From Sipunculus nudus (lineage: Eukaryota; Annelida; Sipuncula; Golfingiida; Sipunculidae): a DNA stretch of 64,000 nucleotides. Of the stretch, positions 44,547 to 54,420 are shown in pieces. The notes beneath the pieces were generated by a model. That model saw only the letters and a list, made by a program, of their open reading frames with translations, made no database searches and was not told the origin of the DNA. Every line of letters starts with the position of its first letter. The stretch's first letter is position 1. The stretch covers positions 62,964,800 to 63,028,799 of the forward strand of contig CM049314.1 in NCBI GenBank assembly GCA_026874595.1. Direction: 5' to 3'. Made by a program: the position numbers and the translations under genes.

Positions 44547-46246
44547 CTTCAAGAATGAAAAAATAAATATGAAAATTAGCAGGTCTATTGGAAATTAAAA
44601 TAGAATGCATATTTTTTGGATGCAGACGAGAATTTCCAACATGCTTCATCCGTTTACCTTCTTAAAAGTATAAACTGATGTCACAAGACATACTGTAGGC
44701 CTAATCAGATTTCTTATCAGTATGCTTACCTGATAAAAAATAATGCCAGTCTCATAATAATTATATAATTCATATACGGTTTAATCAGATGCAAGGGACG
44801 TAAAAGAATGGAGCGTGAGCATAACTTTAATCATTCCATCATATAGCAATCCATATGGCGGGACTGCCGATTTTTCAGATTTGCAGGGAAAAGAAATTAA
44901 AAAAAAATACAAAACGCATTATTTCCTTATTTGTGTGGTTATCCTAGGATATACGGTTCAAAGCTGATATTCCAGTTGCAGATCAATGGGGGTTACAGAG
45001 AGTGAGCACTCATCCCACACATGCACACACATCCGACCTATAAATCTTGGAAAAATAAGCGATTAAAAGCGAAAATTAATAGGGGGTCCAACCCAGGAGA
45101 ACTAATGAAAGCCTTATAAAAAAGAATCCCAGGTCTGGAAATGGGGGGGGGGGGGGTCCAAGCCGCAAAATTTTGTCTGAAGCCCTTAAAAAACGTTGTT
45201 TCTGATGAAAAAGGGGAGATCCTACATTTTTTAGTGAGAAACGCCTTGTATGCTTCTTCTATATGATGAGATAAATACTGTATAAAAGTATTTTATAATT
45301 TAGAAAAAAAATCAGAAAAAAAATAAGCTTTACTTCTTGACTTATTCTGCAGGTTGTTTTACGCGACGTAATTTGCAGAAATACCAGTGGATTTACTTTG
45401 CACATAATAAATGTGGGTTCACAGACAGAAATAATGAAGTCCGTGAAAATAAAAATGTGGGTTCACTAGCTGTCTATTGAGAAGATCGATTTCTAGAGAA
45501 CTAATGTTCCTTACCTTCTTAATGAATTTTAACGATTATCATGGCCAGGAATAATATAATGACAAAAAAAATATCATAATACACTGAAACTATGAAACTG
45601 TTATTTGTACATTGGTATGGGATAGAACGATTTTTAGCTCAGCTGACTTTCAGTCAGCTGAGCTTTAATGATCGGTCAGCGTCCATCGTCCGTCTGTATC
45701 TGTCTGTTAGACTGGTACGTTTTGACACCATTGGACCTAGAAACTTTTAACTTAACATACAGGGAGGTCAATAAACAATCTCCATGCAAACCTAAAATTA
45801 GGTCACTGTGACCTAAATCTTACGAGCTTTGGGGCTTGTAAGTGACCCCTCCCCCAGGATAATTTTTAAAAATGATACAAAACCTCAAGTATTTTGATAA
45901 TTAATGCATGAAACGTGTCTTGAATATTGACCATGACTAGGGTTGTCAGTTCCCAAAAACTGGTGGTACCACTGCAAATTTTCTAATTAAAATAATTCCT
46001 GTTAACTGTCAAGAAGCTGATTATGTCAGTTTCTTGACTTGTTTTATCCAGTGTCCCGAAACCTGGTGTCTTTATTGATAATGACTAGTTTCTTTAGTCC
46101 TGAAGAATGCTGGAACCACTTGTATTTTTGTAAATATTTTTTTTTTTTTACGATTTTTTCCTTTATTTTGAGACTGCCAAAATATTAATACTATCAGATT
46201 TGCAAATGTGGTTTCATCTAGTGTAATAAAACCTTGTGTGTTATTA
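44547..46246. other. Gene B intron 1, 3' part
   Basis: Contains the second TCAGCTGA-type repeat (45634-46170) and a G-tract near 45150. No exon seen. Confidence 0.55.
45634..46170. repeat. TCAGCTGA-type dispersed repeat, copy 2
   Basis: Starts TAGCTCAGCTGACTTTCAGT and includes GCGTCCATCGTCCGTC, ATTAGGTCACTGTGACCT, TGACCATGACTAG and CTGGTGGTACCACTG; homologous to 4360-4990. A short third copy (CAGCGTCCGTCATCCGTCC) lies near 54958. Confidence 0.55.
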
Positions 46247-46353
46247 GGGCCCGCTTGAATAAGCGGATGCCCTATATAGTTGTCACCCTGTCCGTCTGTC
46301 TGTCCTGCCCTTCGTCTGTCTGTATATCTATCAGATTTGTTTCCTAATAATTA
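46247..46353. repeat. Dispersed repeat copy 2, left part (interrupted)
   Basis: CCCGCTTGAATAAGCGG hairpin followed by GTCCGTCTGTCTGTCC and ATCAGATTTGTTTCC, as at 17145. It continues right of the LTR element at 54012 (GTTTGGATCTTCGTATCG), so the retrotransposon split it. Confidence 0.6.
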
Positions 46354-46358
46354 CTCAA

Positions 46359-47506
46359 TGTCACCAGACAATAGGTGACAATATGTACGGTGTTTTGTAT
46401 CATAGTTTAACGAAGTCTGTTCTCTATTGATATTGACGTGAAACGTCATACTAAAGCGTTGACAGGTCTTGATTGTATATATATATATTGTGTATTCTTG
46501 TATGAAATCCCATCGGCTATCAGCTGATTTATCCGTGTCACGCATCGTGTGTATTATTATTATGTGGTATGTGGGTCGCCATGGTGACGCTAACAGTCAA
46601 ACTAGGTCACATATATCCTTATATGGGACACTTGAGAAATAAGCCAATCAGAGAACCGGATCGCCGTATTGTGACGACGATTGTGACGTCAGAGTTCAGG
46701 GAGAGACGCTGGAAGCTGCCTTCAGTGGGGTCCTGAAGCTTGAGGTGGCAGCACGCACGCACGGGAGTAGGAACATTGAAACGCCAGGAACGGCATAGAA
46801 GCAAGCTTCTACATGAAGCAAGGACCCAGCTCATGAGAACTCAGCCGTGCTGCCGAAAGAGCTTCGTATTGGCGATATAGAGAGAGCGCGCTCGTCACCT
46901 GCCGGCCTAGTTCAGCTTGACCTAGATACATAACCGCCGTAAGCTGTGAAACCATTGCTACACGAGCAAGGTCAAGGACTCTAAGCTCTGCGTAAACAAA
47001 GAGCGCTATTGCATTCATGTGAACGTAATCATACCCGGGTCGCTGACAAGCAAGATTAGTTGAAGATCACTAAACTCAGAAAGACTAGATCTATATGGTG
47101 CTAACCATACGCTAGATTCTACACAAAACAGTAACCAGAGATCTCTGAAGGAACTGGACTTTATGGTTATTTTATACAAACCATGGACTCAGTAAAATAT
47201 CCTGTAATTTTAATGTGAAGAACTGTCGTATTGACACATCAACGCACACACTCACATTGGTGTTTCTGTAAGTATTGTCTTGAATTATATTTGTGAATTT
47301 AACCTGATGTCTCATAGTTTCTATTGATCTAGGTGTATGATTGTCTGGTATTTTAATACACGTCCTTAAAAGAACCTGGAAATGTCACCTGTAATGACCG
47401 GGATCTAATTTCTTGATGAGTGAAATCAAGTGGCGAGCGTAAACCCATCCTATTGTTTTATAGGATATATCCGTTGTAAAGTTTTCACGTTAAGAAAGGG
47501 GTGACA
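46359..47506 (+). repeat. 5' LTR of the plus-strand element
   Basis: 1148 bp, same length as the 3' LTR. Differences noticed near 46789 (G/A), 47056 (T/C), 47265 (T/C) and 47367 (T/A). A single 59-bp-type unit at the U3 start, in contrast to three in the minus-strand copy. Confidence 0.97.
46644..46691 (+). promoter_or_regulatory. LTR promoter motifs: CCAAT box and CRE
   Basis: CCAAT at 46644-46648 and a palindromic cAMP-response element TGACGTCA at 46684-46691, both in the LTR sense orientation and repeated in the 3' LTR and in the other copies. Sequence match only. Confidence 0.5.
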
Positions 47507-47511
47507 TTGTA

Positions 47512-47529
47512 TGGCGAGCGTGCCAGGAT
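47512..47529 (+). other. Primer-binding site, plus-strand element
   Basis: TGGCGAGCGTGCCAGGAT after a 5-base spacer, identical in the minus-strand copy. A TGGCGAGCGT word also occurs inside the LTR near 47431. Confidence 0.6.
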
Positions 47530-47681
47530 ATAATTAGCCTTAAAAAACTGGCTAATTACAGTAAGTTTCAGAAGTTTTGAACTGAGAAAACAGTACTGAA
47601 ACCAGACATTCATATACTCAAACTAGAGTTGATCTGAATTAATAATTGGAAATGACACCAAACTGATGTTGTAGTGTATAC

Positions 47682-47870
47682 TTGCACAATGAAATTACCC
47701 CACTGTTAGGAGTTAATATTTATTCAGTGAGAATATTACCTGAAGCACAACATTGTTTCAAGATCGGCATATACCTTGTAGATTTGGCTAGAACACATGC
47801 ATGTTTTGTGAGTAATGCTAGTTCAGTGATACCTGGACATCATTATTGGGTTGATATAAACCCAGATTAG
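47682..47870 (+). CDS. Small leader ORF (62 codons)
   Basis: Open frame MHNEITPLLGVNIYSVRILP... in the leader between primer-binding site and Gag, also present at 39099-39287 (-) with one substitution. No domain recognised. It could be an upstream ORF that tunes Gag translation, or chance. Confidence 0.3.
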   Translation: MHNEITPLLGVNIYSVRILPEAQHCFKIGIYLVDLARTHACFVSNASSVIPGHHYWVDINPD

Positions 47871-48225
47871 AGTGAAAATTTTTGATGTTGTTAGATACGC
47901 CCTGGTATAATTTTTTCTACACTAGTTTGTGATTGGTCACGTAGTAGGGTCTCTTGACAGGTAAGTTTACCCCTCCCGATTGGCATGGTAATCATAGGTG
48001 CATGGTGTTTATTGATATCTTGATATCCATCCGTCCATCCGTCTGACCCTTCGTCCGACCTTCTGTCCGTCCGTCCGTATAAGTAGATTTTGATGCGTAG
48101 AGCTACCATAGCGTTATTGTACGGATACCGCCGGTTCGTTAGGTTGGCTTTAACAGTACGTATTTACGGATTTTTAAGAGCGGATATTACTAGATACTGG
48201 AATCTTACTAGGTTAGAGCGTTACC

Positions 48226-50013
48226 ATGGAAACGTTAGAGTCACTTGTTAGATGCGGACAGGCCTTGGGGCTTAAGGACCAGGCTTTACAAGATTATGTT
48301 GAGGCTAGACGGCATGCGGATGAGGAACGGGAGGAAAGAGCTAGGCAACGTGAAATAGAGAAGGAACAGCGGGAATTAGAGCGTGAGCGAGAGGCTAGAG
48401 CCCACGAATTAGAGGTTCTAAGGTTAAAGTCTGACTCTGGGGTTAAAGAAGAGAGAAGTAGGGATGTATTCCCGAAAATCCAGCTTCCACCTTTTGATGA
48501 GGCTCACGATCAGCTAGATGCGTTTCTTGAGCGATTTGAACGATTAGCTGTATGTCAAGGCTATGATAGGGAGAATTGGGCGTTACACCTGAGTCCGTTA
48601 CTGCGGGGTAAGGCGCTAGGGACTTACACACAGTTATCGGTAAGTGAGGCCATGGATTACGATAAGTTAAAGATAGCCTTGTTAAAGCGATACCAAATGA
48701 CCGAAGAGGGTTATCGACACAAGTTTCGGACTTGTAGGCCTGAGCGAGGCGAAACGCCGAGTCAGTTTGCGGTGAGACTGAGTGGATACCTAGACCATTG
48801 GATAGGGATGGCAGGGGTCGGAGGTGACTACGACGGGGTAGTTAACCTGTTGATGTGTGAGCAGTTCGTAAACTGCTGTAGTAGGGATCTCTCTATGTTT
48901 TTGAAAGAGAGACGGTGTCGTGACCTTGATAGTATGGTAGACTTAGCCGAGAGTTATACGGAGGCTCACGGTGTACACAGCCTTACAGCAGGTCCTCGTT
49001 ATGGCAATAATGTGCCGCGTCCAGCGCAACCGGTATCTCAGCCTAGAGAGAAGCGAGAGGTTGAGCGCAGTCCGGACGGTCAGACATTTAAGCCATCAGG
49101 AGGCATCAGATGTTATTTATGTAATGAACTGGGACATAAGGCGCGGGAATGTAAGACTAGTGCCCGGTCGAGGCCTAGGTCTTCCCCTCAAGTAGGGCGT
49201 GCTGCTGGCGATCAGCAGAGGTATAGGACTAATTTTAGCCCCCCGTATAACCCAAAACAGAAACCGGAGACTATGTCAATGGCAGTAGTCGAGGCGGAAA
49301 CGGAGACAGTCGGTGCGGTGAAACCGGAAGTAGAGAGTCCGAGTCAGTCGTTAGGATTTGCTGCCCAGCCAGAAGGCGGAATCTCGTTACCTGTGTGTGA
49401 AGGGCTGGTGAATGGTAAGTCAGCGAGGGTGCTGCGGGATTCGGGATGTTCCTCGGCAGGAATACGTGAGTCGTACGTGGAGCCGAATCAGTTCACCGGA
49501 CACCAGGTCGAGTGTAGGTTGTTCGACGGGTCTGTAAGACAATTTCTTATGGCTAGGATTAATGTGGACTGTGCGTACTTTGTCGGTACCATCGAGGCAA
49601 TGGTGGTCGGGGATGCTGTATGTGATTTAGCGCTAGGTAACGTAGCGGGAGCGCGTGATCCGTATGATCCGGACCCGGCGTTGAAGTCTGAGCGGTCCTC
49701 AGGCATAGTGTGTGACGGTGTAGAGTCACAAAAGGAGGTGTCGTCCGCGGTGGAGACACGGAGCGCTGCACGAGAGAAACAGATACCGACGCGTAGCTTG
49801 AATGTTGGAAGCCCAGTTGCCGATGTGAGTCCGGCCGAATTTTTGAAGGCGCAGGAGGAGGATGGGTCTTTAGCGCCGTATTGGAGGCTAGCTAGAGAGG
49901 CTAGAAATGATAGTCCATTTAGAATTGAGGACGGATATTTAGTTCGGGTTGTGAGTGATAAACGGGGAGATCAAGATGGATCTCGAGTGGTGGTACCTCA
50001 GACGTTACGGTAA
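48226..50013 (+). CDS. Gag-protease part of the LTR-element polyprotein
   Basis: 595 codons starting at ACCATGG. Charged coiled-coil-like region at about residues 25-65, Gag core about 80-240, CCHC zinc knuckle at about 296-309 (CYLCNELGHKARECK), aspartic-protease motif LRDSGCSSAG near residue 405, then a linker to the integrase. The ORF ends at a TAA at 50011-50013; the minus-strand copy has TAC (Tyr) there, so this is a premature stop that cuts Gag-protease from integrase-RT. No frameshift or zinc-finger loss seen. Confidence 0.95.
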   Translation: METLESLVRCGQALGLKDQALQDYVEARRHADEEREERARQREIEKEQRELEREREARAHELEVLRLKSDSGVKEERSRDVFPKIQLPPFDEAHDQLDAFLERFERLAVCQGYDRENWALHLSPLLRGKALGTYTQLSVSEAMDYDKLKIALLKRYQMTEEGYRHKFRTCRPERGETPSQFAVRLSGYLDHWIGMAGVGGDYDGVVNLLMCEQFVNCCSRDLSMFLKERRCRDLDSMVDLAESYTEAHGVHSLTAGPRYGNNVPRPAQPVSQPREKREVERSPDGQTFKPSGGIRCYLCNELGHKARECKTSARSRPRSSPQVGRAAGDQQRYRTNFSPPYNPKQKPETMSMAVVEAETETVGAVKPEVESPSQSLGFAAQPEGGISLPVCEGLVNGKSARVLRDSGCSSAGIRESYVEPNQFTGHQVECRLFDGSVRQFLMARINVDCAYFVGTIEAMVVGDAVCDLALGNVAGARDPYDPDPALKSERSSGIVCDGVESQKEVSSAVETRSAAREKQIPTRSLNVGSPVADVSPAEFLKAQEEDGSLAPYWRLAREARNDSPFRIEDGYLVRVVSDKRGDQDGSRVVVPQTLR

Positions 50014-50019
50014 GACGTA

Positions 50020-52638
50020 ATGAGGATGGGCCACGAAGCGGTTATGGCGGGCCATCAGGGCATAGACAAAACGCACGACCGCGTGAGAACTCAGTTTTTC
50101 TGGAAAGGGATGTATAATGACATTGCTGAGTTTTGCAAGTCCTGTCCCATTTGCCAGAAAACCATACCGAAAGGCAAGGTGCCTGGAGCTACGTTAGGCC
50201 AGATGCCATTAATTGATGAGCCCTGGCGTAGAATTTCGATGGATCTGGTTGGGCCGATCCATCCAGCGTCTGAGAGAGGTCACAGGTATATTCTGACCGT
50301 TATGGATTATGCCACTAGATATCCGGAGGCTGTTGCTTTAAAGAACATAGATACAGTCTCTGTGGCTGATGCGCTAGTTGATATTTATGCGCGGTTAGGA
50401 GTGCCGTCAGAGGTGCTTACTGACATGGGAACACAATTTACGTCAGACCTCATGCGAGAAGTTAGCCGTGTTTTGTCTGTAAGACAGCTCACCACTACTC
50501 CTTACCATCCTATGTGCAACGGAATGGTGGAGAGATTCAATGGAACGTTAAAGTTAATGTTGAAACGGATGTGCGAGGAAAGACCGCGAGATTGGGATCG
50601 GTACCTCAGCGCCGTGCTTTTTGCGTACCGAGAAGCGCCACATGAGAGCACAGGGTTCTCACCCTTTGAGTTGCTCTATGGTAGGATCGTTAGAGGACCG
50701 ATGCGGATTCTAAGGGATCTGTGGACCAAGCGAGATACTAGCGTCGAGACTAAAACCACGTACCAATACGTCCTGGACCTACAAGACAAACTAAGCGACA
50801 CATGCGCGTTAGCTAGAGAGGCGTTGAACAAATCAGCGAACAGACACAAACTGTTATATGATAGAGGTAAATGCACGCGCAGGTTTGAGGCCGGAGACGA
50901 AGTTTTGTTGTTACTCCCGACGGAGCGGAACAAATTAATGGTACAGTGGAAAGGCCCCTATACTATTGTAAACAGGGTTGGGGACTTAGACTATCGGATT
51001 AAGATTGGCGATAAGGTTAAAACCTTCCACGTGAATATGCTGAAACGGTACCATGCTAGAAACGAGCCCCAGCATATTCTGGCAGCGGTAGCCAAGAGCG
51101 CACCTGATTCTATACATGATCCTGACGGTGTAGACGGGGAAACAGAGCCTCCCGTGTTCGGAGAGTTAAACCCAGAAGGGATTGATGAGGATGCCCACAT
51201 GTCGTTACCGTCGTATGCGCGCCGCCAGACTGAGCGAGATGTTCAGGTAAATGCTGACCTAGGCAAGTGTCAGCGCCGTGAAATACTCAGTCTGCTTAGG
51301 CAATATGGGGATGTATTCACAGATGTACCCAAGCTTACCAATGTTGTAGAATGTAGCATTAAACTCTCATCTGATGTACCTGTAAAAACTAGGCCCTATA
51401 GGGTGCCTTTTGAACTGCGAGAGACAATGCGAACAGAAATCCAGGAAATGTTAAACTTAGGCATTATTGAACAGTCAGATTCTAGCTATGCGTCCCCCTG
51501 TATCCTGCTTAGGAAACCTGACGGTAAGACTAGATTCGTGATAGACTACCGAAAGCTGAACCAATCAGTCGTGTTCGATCCTGAACCCATGCCGGATCCA
51601 GAAACACTTTTTGTCGAAGTCGCGAAAAGCCAGTATTTTACAAAGCTTGACCTGACGAAAGGTTACTGGCAGATCCCTGTTTCTGAGGAATCCAGGGATA
51701 AGACGGCCTTTGTTACACCCGATGGCCATTACCAATTTAGGGTTATGCCATTCGGCCTGGTAACTGCCGGAGCGGTTTTCACCCGCATGATGCGGAAAAT
51801 GTTCAGCGACATGCCGAATGTAGTATGTTATGTAGATGACGTGTTAATACACGCAGAGACTTGGGACGAGCACTTAAGAACTCTTAGAGAAGTGCTAGTT
51901 AGACTAGAATGTGCAAACTTAGCAGCTAAACCAGCTAAAACCTTCATAGGCTACCAGAGCCTAGAGTTTTTGGGACACCTTGTAGGCACGGGCAACTTGG
52001 CCACTAATCCAGTTTTGCTCAAGAGAATACAGAGCACTGATAGACCTAAGACAAAGAAGGCTTTGCGAGCATTCCTAGGTCTTACAGGGTACTATCGAAA
52101 ATTCGTGCCAAACTATGCGGAAATAGCGGTGCCCTTGACTGATCTAACGCGTAAAGGTCAACCTAACAAACTAGACTGGAAACCCGTACACGAGAACGCG
52201 TACTGTTCTCTAAAGGCTAAACTGTCAGACCCTCCCATACTGAAGCTACCTGATTTCAGTAAACGATTTTATTTGAAATGTGATGCATCTGATGTGGGTA
52301 TTGGCTGTATCCTGATGCAAAGACACGATGGGATCATGCACCCAGTAGCTTATGCCAGTCGTAAACTATTGCCCAGGGAGAGAAATTACTCCACCATCGA
52401 GAAAGAGTCATTAGCAATTGTATGGTCTGTACAGAAATTTGAGATGTACCTGGCTTGTAGACCGTTCACCATTCAGACCGACCACAAACCATTAAAGTGT
52501 ATTAGCAAATCAAAATGTGCTAATAAGAGAGTAATGAGATGGGCACTGGTTCTACAAGAGTTTAGATTTGATATTGAAGCAGTGTCAGGTAAACTAAACC
52601 ATGGACCTGATTTTCTTAGCAGACTGCCTGAGTGTTAG
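50020..52638 (+). CDS. Integrase-RT-RNase H part of the LTR-element polyprotein
   Basis: 872 codons in the same frame as the upstream ORF, two codons after its stop. Integrase: zinc-binding GHEAVMAGHQG...CKSCPICQK (about residues 4-48), catalytic Asp 75 (MDLVGP), Asp 135 (TDMGTQF), Glu 171 (MVERFNG), spacing DD35E, then a GPY/F-like module near 305-345. RT follows: KPDGKTRFVIDYRKLN, TKLDLTKGYWQIP, PFGL and the catalytic YVDD at residues 604-607. RNase H: KCDASDVGIG (Asp about 755), EKESLAIVW, TDHKPL. It ends SRLPEC with nothing after RNase H. Placing integrase before RT is copia-like, while every domain looks Ty3/gypsy: the Gmr1 arrangement. Whether it is translated past the upstream stop is unknown. 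Confidence 0.95.
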   Translation: MRMGHEAVMAGHQGIDKTHDRVRTQFFWKGMYNDIAEFCKSCPICQKTIPKGKVPGATLGQMPLIDEPWRRISMDLVGPIHPASERGHRYILTVMDYATRYPEAVALKNIDTVSVADALVDIYARLGVPSEVLTDMGTQFTSDLMREVSRVLSVRQLTTTPYHPMCNGMVERFNGTLKLMLKRMCEERPRDWDRYLSAVLFAYREAPHESTGFSPFELLYGRIVRGPMRILRDLWTKRDTSVETKTTYQYVLDLQDKLSDTCALAREALNKSANRHKLLYDRGKCTRRFEAGDEVLLLLPTERNKLMVQWKGPYTIVNRVGDLDYRIKIGDKVKTFHVNMLKRYHARNEPQHILAAVAKSAPDSIHDPDGVDGETEPPVFGELNPEGIDEDAHMSLPSYARRQTERDVQVNADLGKCQRREILSLLRQYGDVFTDVPKLTNVVECSIKLSSDVPVKTRPYRVPFELRETMRTEIQEMLNLGIIEQSDSSYASPCILLRKPDGKTRFVIDYRKLNQSVVFDPEPMPDPETLFVEVAKSQYFTKLDLTKGYWQIPVSEESRDKTAFVTPDGHYQFRVMPFGLVTAGAVFTRMMRKMFSDMPNVVCYVDDVLIHAETWDEHLRTLREVLVRLECANLAAKPAKTFIGYQSLEFLGHLVGTGNLATNPVLLKRIQSTDRPKTKKALRAFLGLTGYYRKFVPNYAEIAVPLTDLTRKGQPNKLDWKPVHENAYCSLKAKLSDPPILKLPDFSKRFYLKCDASDVGIGCILMQRHDGIMHPVAYASRKLLPRERNYSTIEKESLAIVWSVQKFEMYLACRPFTIQTDHKPLKCISKSKCANKRVMRWALVLQEFRFDIEAVSGKLNHGPDFLSRLPEC

Positions 52639-52840
52639 GATGTAATGAGCTATAATGTTTAGCCAGTTAAGTCTAAACATGTACAAGATTTTGCCCTGTG
52701 TCATAGACCGTGGGCATGTACTAATGACAACTTGTTACATGACCCTTATGTATTGCTATGTATTGCTACATGTAAATATGTTTAGCTGGACCCTGTGAGA
52801 TAGAACGATACGATGTATCGAGAAAATACCGTGTATTTTC

Positions 52841-52858
52841 TTTAAAAGGAGGGGGTGA
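52841..52858 (+). other. Polypurine tract, plus-strand element
   Basis: AAAAGGAGGGGGTGA directly before the 3' LTR. Confidence 0.85.
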
Positions 52859-54006
52859 TGTCACCAGACAATAGGTGACAATATGTACGGTGTTTTGTAT
52901 CATAGTTTAACGAAGTCTGTTCTCTATTGATATTGACGTGAAACGTCATACTAAAGCGTTGACAGGTCTTGATTGTATATATATATATTGTGTATTCTTG
53001 TATGAAATCCCATCGGCTATCAGCTGATTTATCCGTGTCACGCATCGTGTGTATTATTATTATGTGGTATGTGGGTCGCCATGGTGACGCTAACAGTCAA
53101 ACTAGGTCACATATATCCTTATATGGGACACTTGAGAAATAAGCCAATCAGAGAACCGGATCGCCGTATTGTGACGACGATTGTGACGTCAGAGTTCAGG
53201 GAGAGACGCTGGAAGCTGCCTTCAGTGGGGTCCTGAAGCTTGAGGTGGCAGCACGCACGCACGGGAGTAGGAACATTGAAACGCCAGAAACGGCATAGAA
53301 GCAAGCTTCTACATGAAGCAAGGACCCAGCTCATGAGAACTCAGCCGTGCTGCCGAAAGAGCTTCGTATTGGCGATATAGAGAGAGCGCGCTCGTCACCT
53401 GCCGGCCTAGTTCAGCTTGACCTAGATACATAACCGCCGTAAGCTGTGAAACCATTGCTACACGAGCAAGGTCAAGGACTCTAAGCTCTGCGTAAACAAA
53501 GAGCGCTATTGCATTCATGTGAACGTAATCATACCCGGGTCGCTGACAAGCAAGATCAGTTGAAGATCACTAAACTCAGAAAGACTAGATCTATATGGTG
53601 CTAACCATACGCTAGATTCTACACAAAACAGTAACCAGAGATCTCTGAAGGAACTGGACTTTATGGTTATTTTATACAAACCATGGACTCAGTAAAATAT
53701 CCTGTAATTTTAATGTGAAGAACTGTCGTATTGACACATCAACGCACACACTCACATTGGTGTCTCTGTAAGTATTGTCTTGAATTATATTTGTGAATTT
53801 AACCTGATGTCTCATAGTTTCTATTGATCTAGGTGTATGATTGTCTGGTATTTTAATACACGTCCATAAAAGAACCTGGAAATGTCACCTGTAATGACCG
53901 GGATCTAATTTCTTGATGAGTGAAATCAAGTGGCGAGCGTAAACCCATCCTATTGTTTTATAGGATATATCCGTTGTAAAGTTTTCACGTTAAGAAAGGG
54001 GTGACA
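52859..54006 (+). repeat. 3' LTR of the plus-strand element
   Basis: 1148 bp, starts TGTCACCAG, ends GGGGTGACA; CTCAA duplication follows at 54007-54011. Confidence 0.97.
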
Positions 54007-54420
54007 CTCAAGTTTGGATCTTCGTATCGATTTCTAACTTTCATATATATGACCAACCTCTGAAGCAAGAACTCTATTGACTTTTGGGTCATGAGGTCAA
54101 AGGTCAAGGTAACAGGACCCACTTTTTCAGAAAGATTGTGGATGCATTTTAAGCAAAACTTTTCTTCCCAAACCTTCCATTTGACACATATACATGACTT
54201 TGAAATAGGAGATGAACATTTTGGGATCGTAAAGTAAAAGGTCAAGGTCACAGTGGCCATCTGTTTACATTTTTGTTACTGAATGATAACTCCAGTTTGG
54301 ATGAACACATTGGTTTAAAACTTGATTTATATATGGCCCACCAATAAAGTAAGAAAACATTTTTATTTTGGGTTAAAGGTCACAGGTTAGAAGGCGTTAT
54401 TCAGTATTATGTCCAATCAC
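54007..54420. repeat. Dispersed repeat copy 2, right part
   Basis: Continues the repeat interrupted at 46353. Includes two units with AAAGGTCAAGGT(A/C)ACAG about 145 bp apart (near 54095 and 54238) and a GGTTAAAGGTCACAGG near 54372. Confidence 0.55.

Larger units (their letters stand above)
46359..54006 (+). mobile_element. Gmr1-type LTR retrotransposon, full-length copy
   Basis: A 7648-bp element in intron 1 of gene B, antisense to the gene. Two 1148-bp LTRs start TGTCACCAG and end GGGGTGACA; the 5-bp target duplication CTCAA flanks it (46354-46358, 54007-54011). Parts in order: 5' LTR, primer-binding site, about 700-base leader, Gag, protease, integrase, RT, RNase H, polypurine tract, 3' LTR. 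Only about four LTR differences were spotted, so the insertion is young. The only break seen is one stop codon between protease and integrase. Confidence 0.97.
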
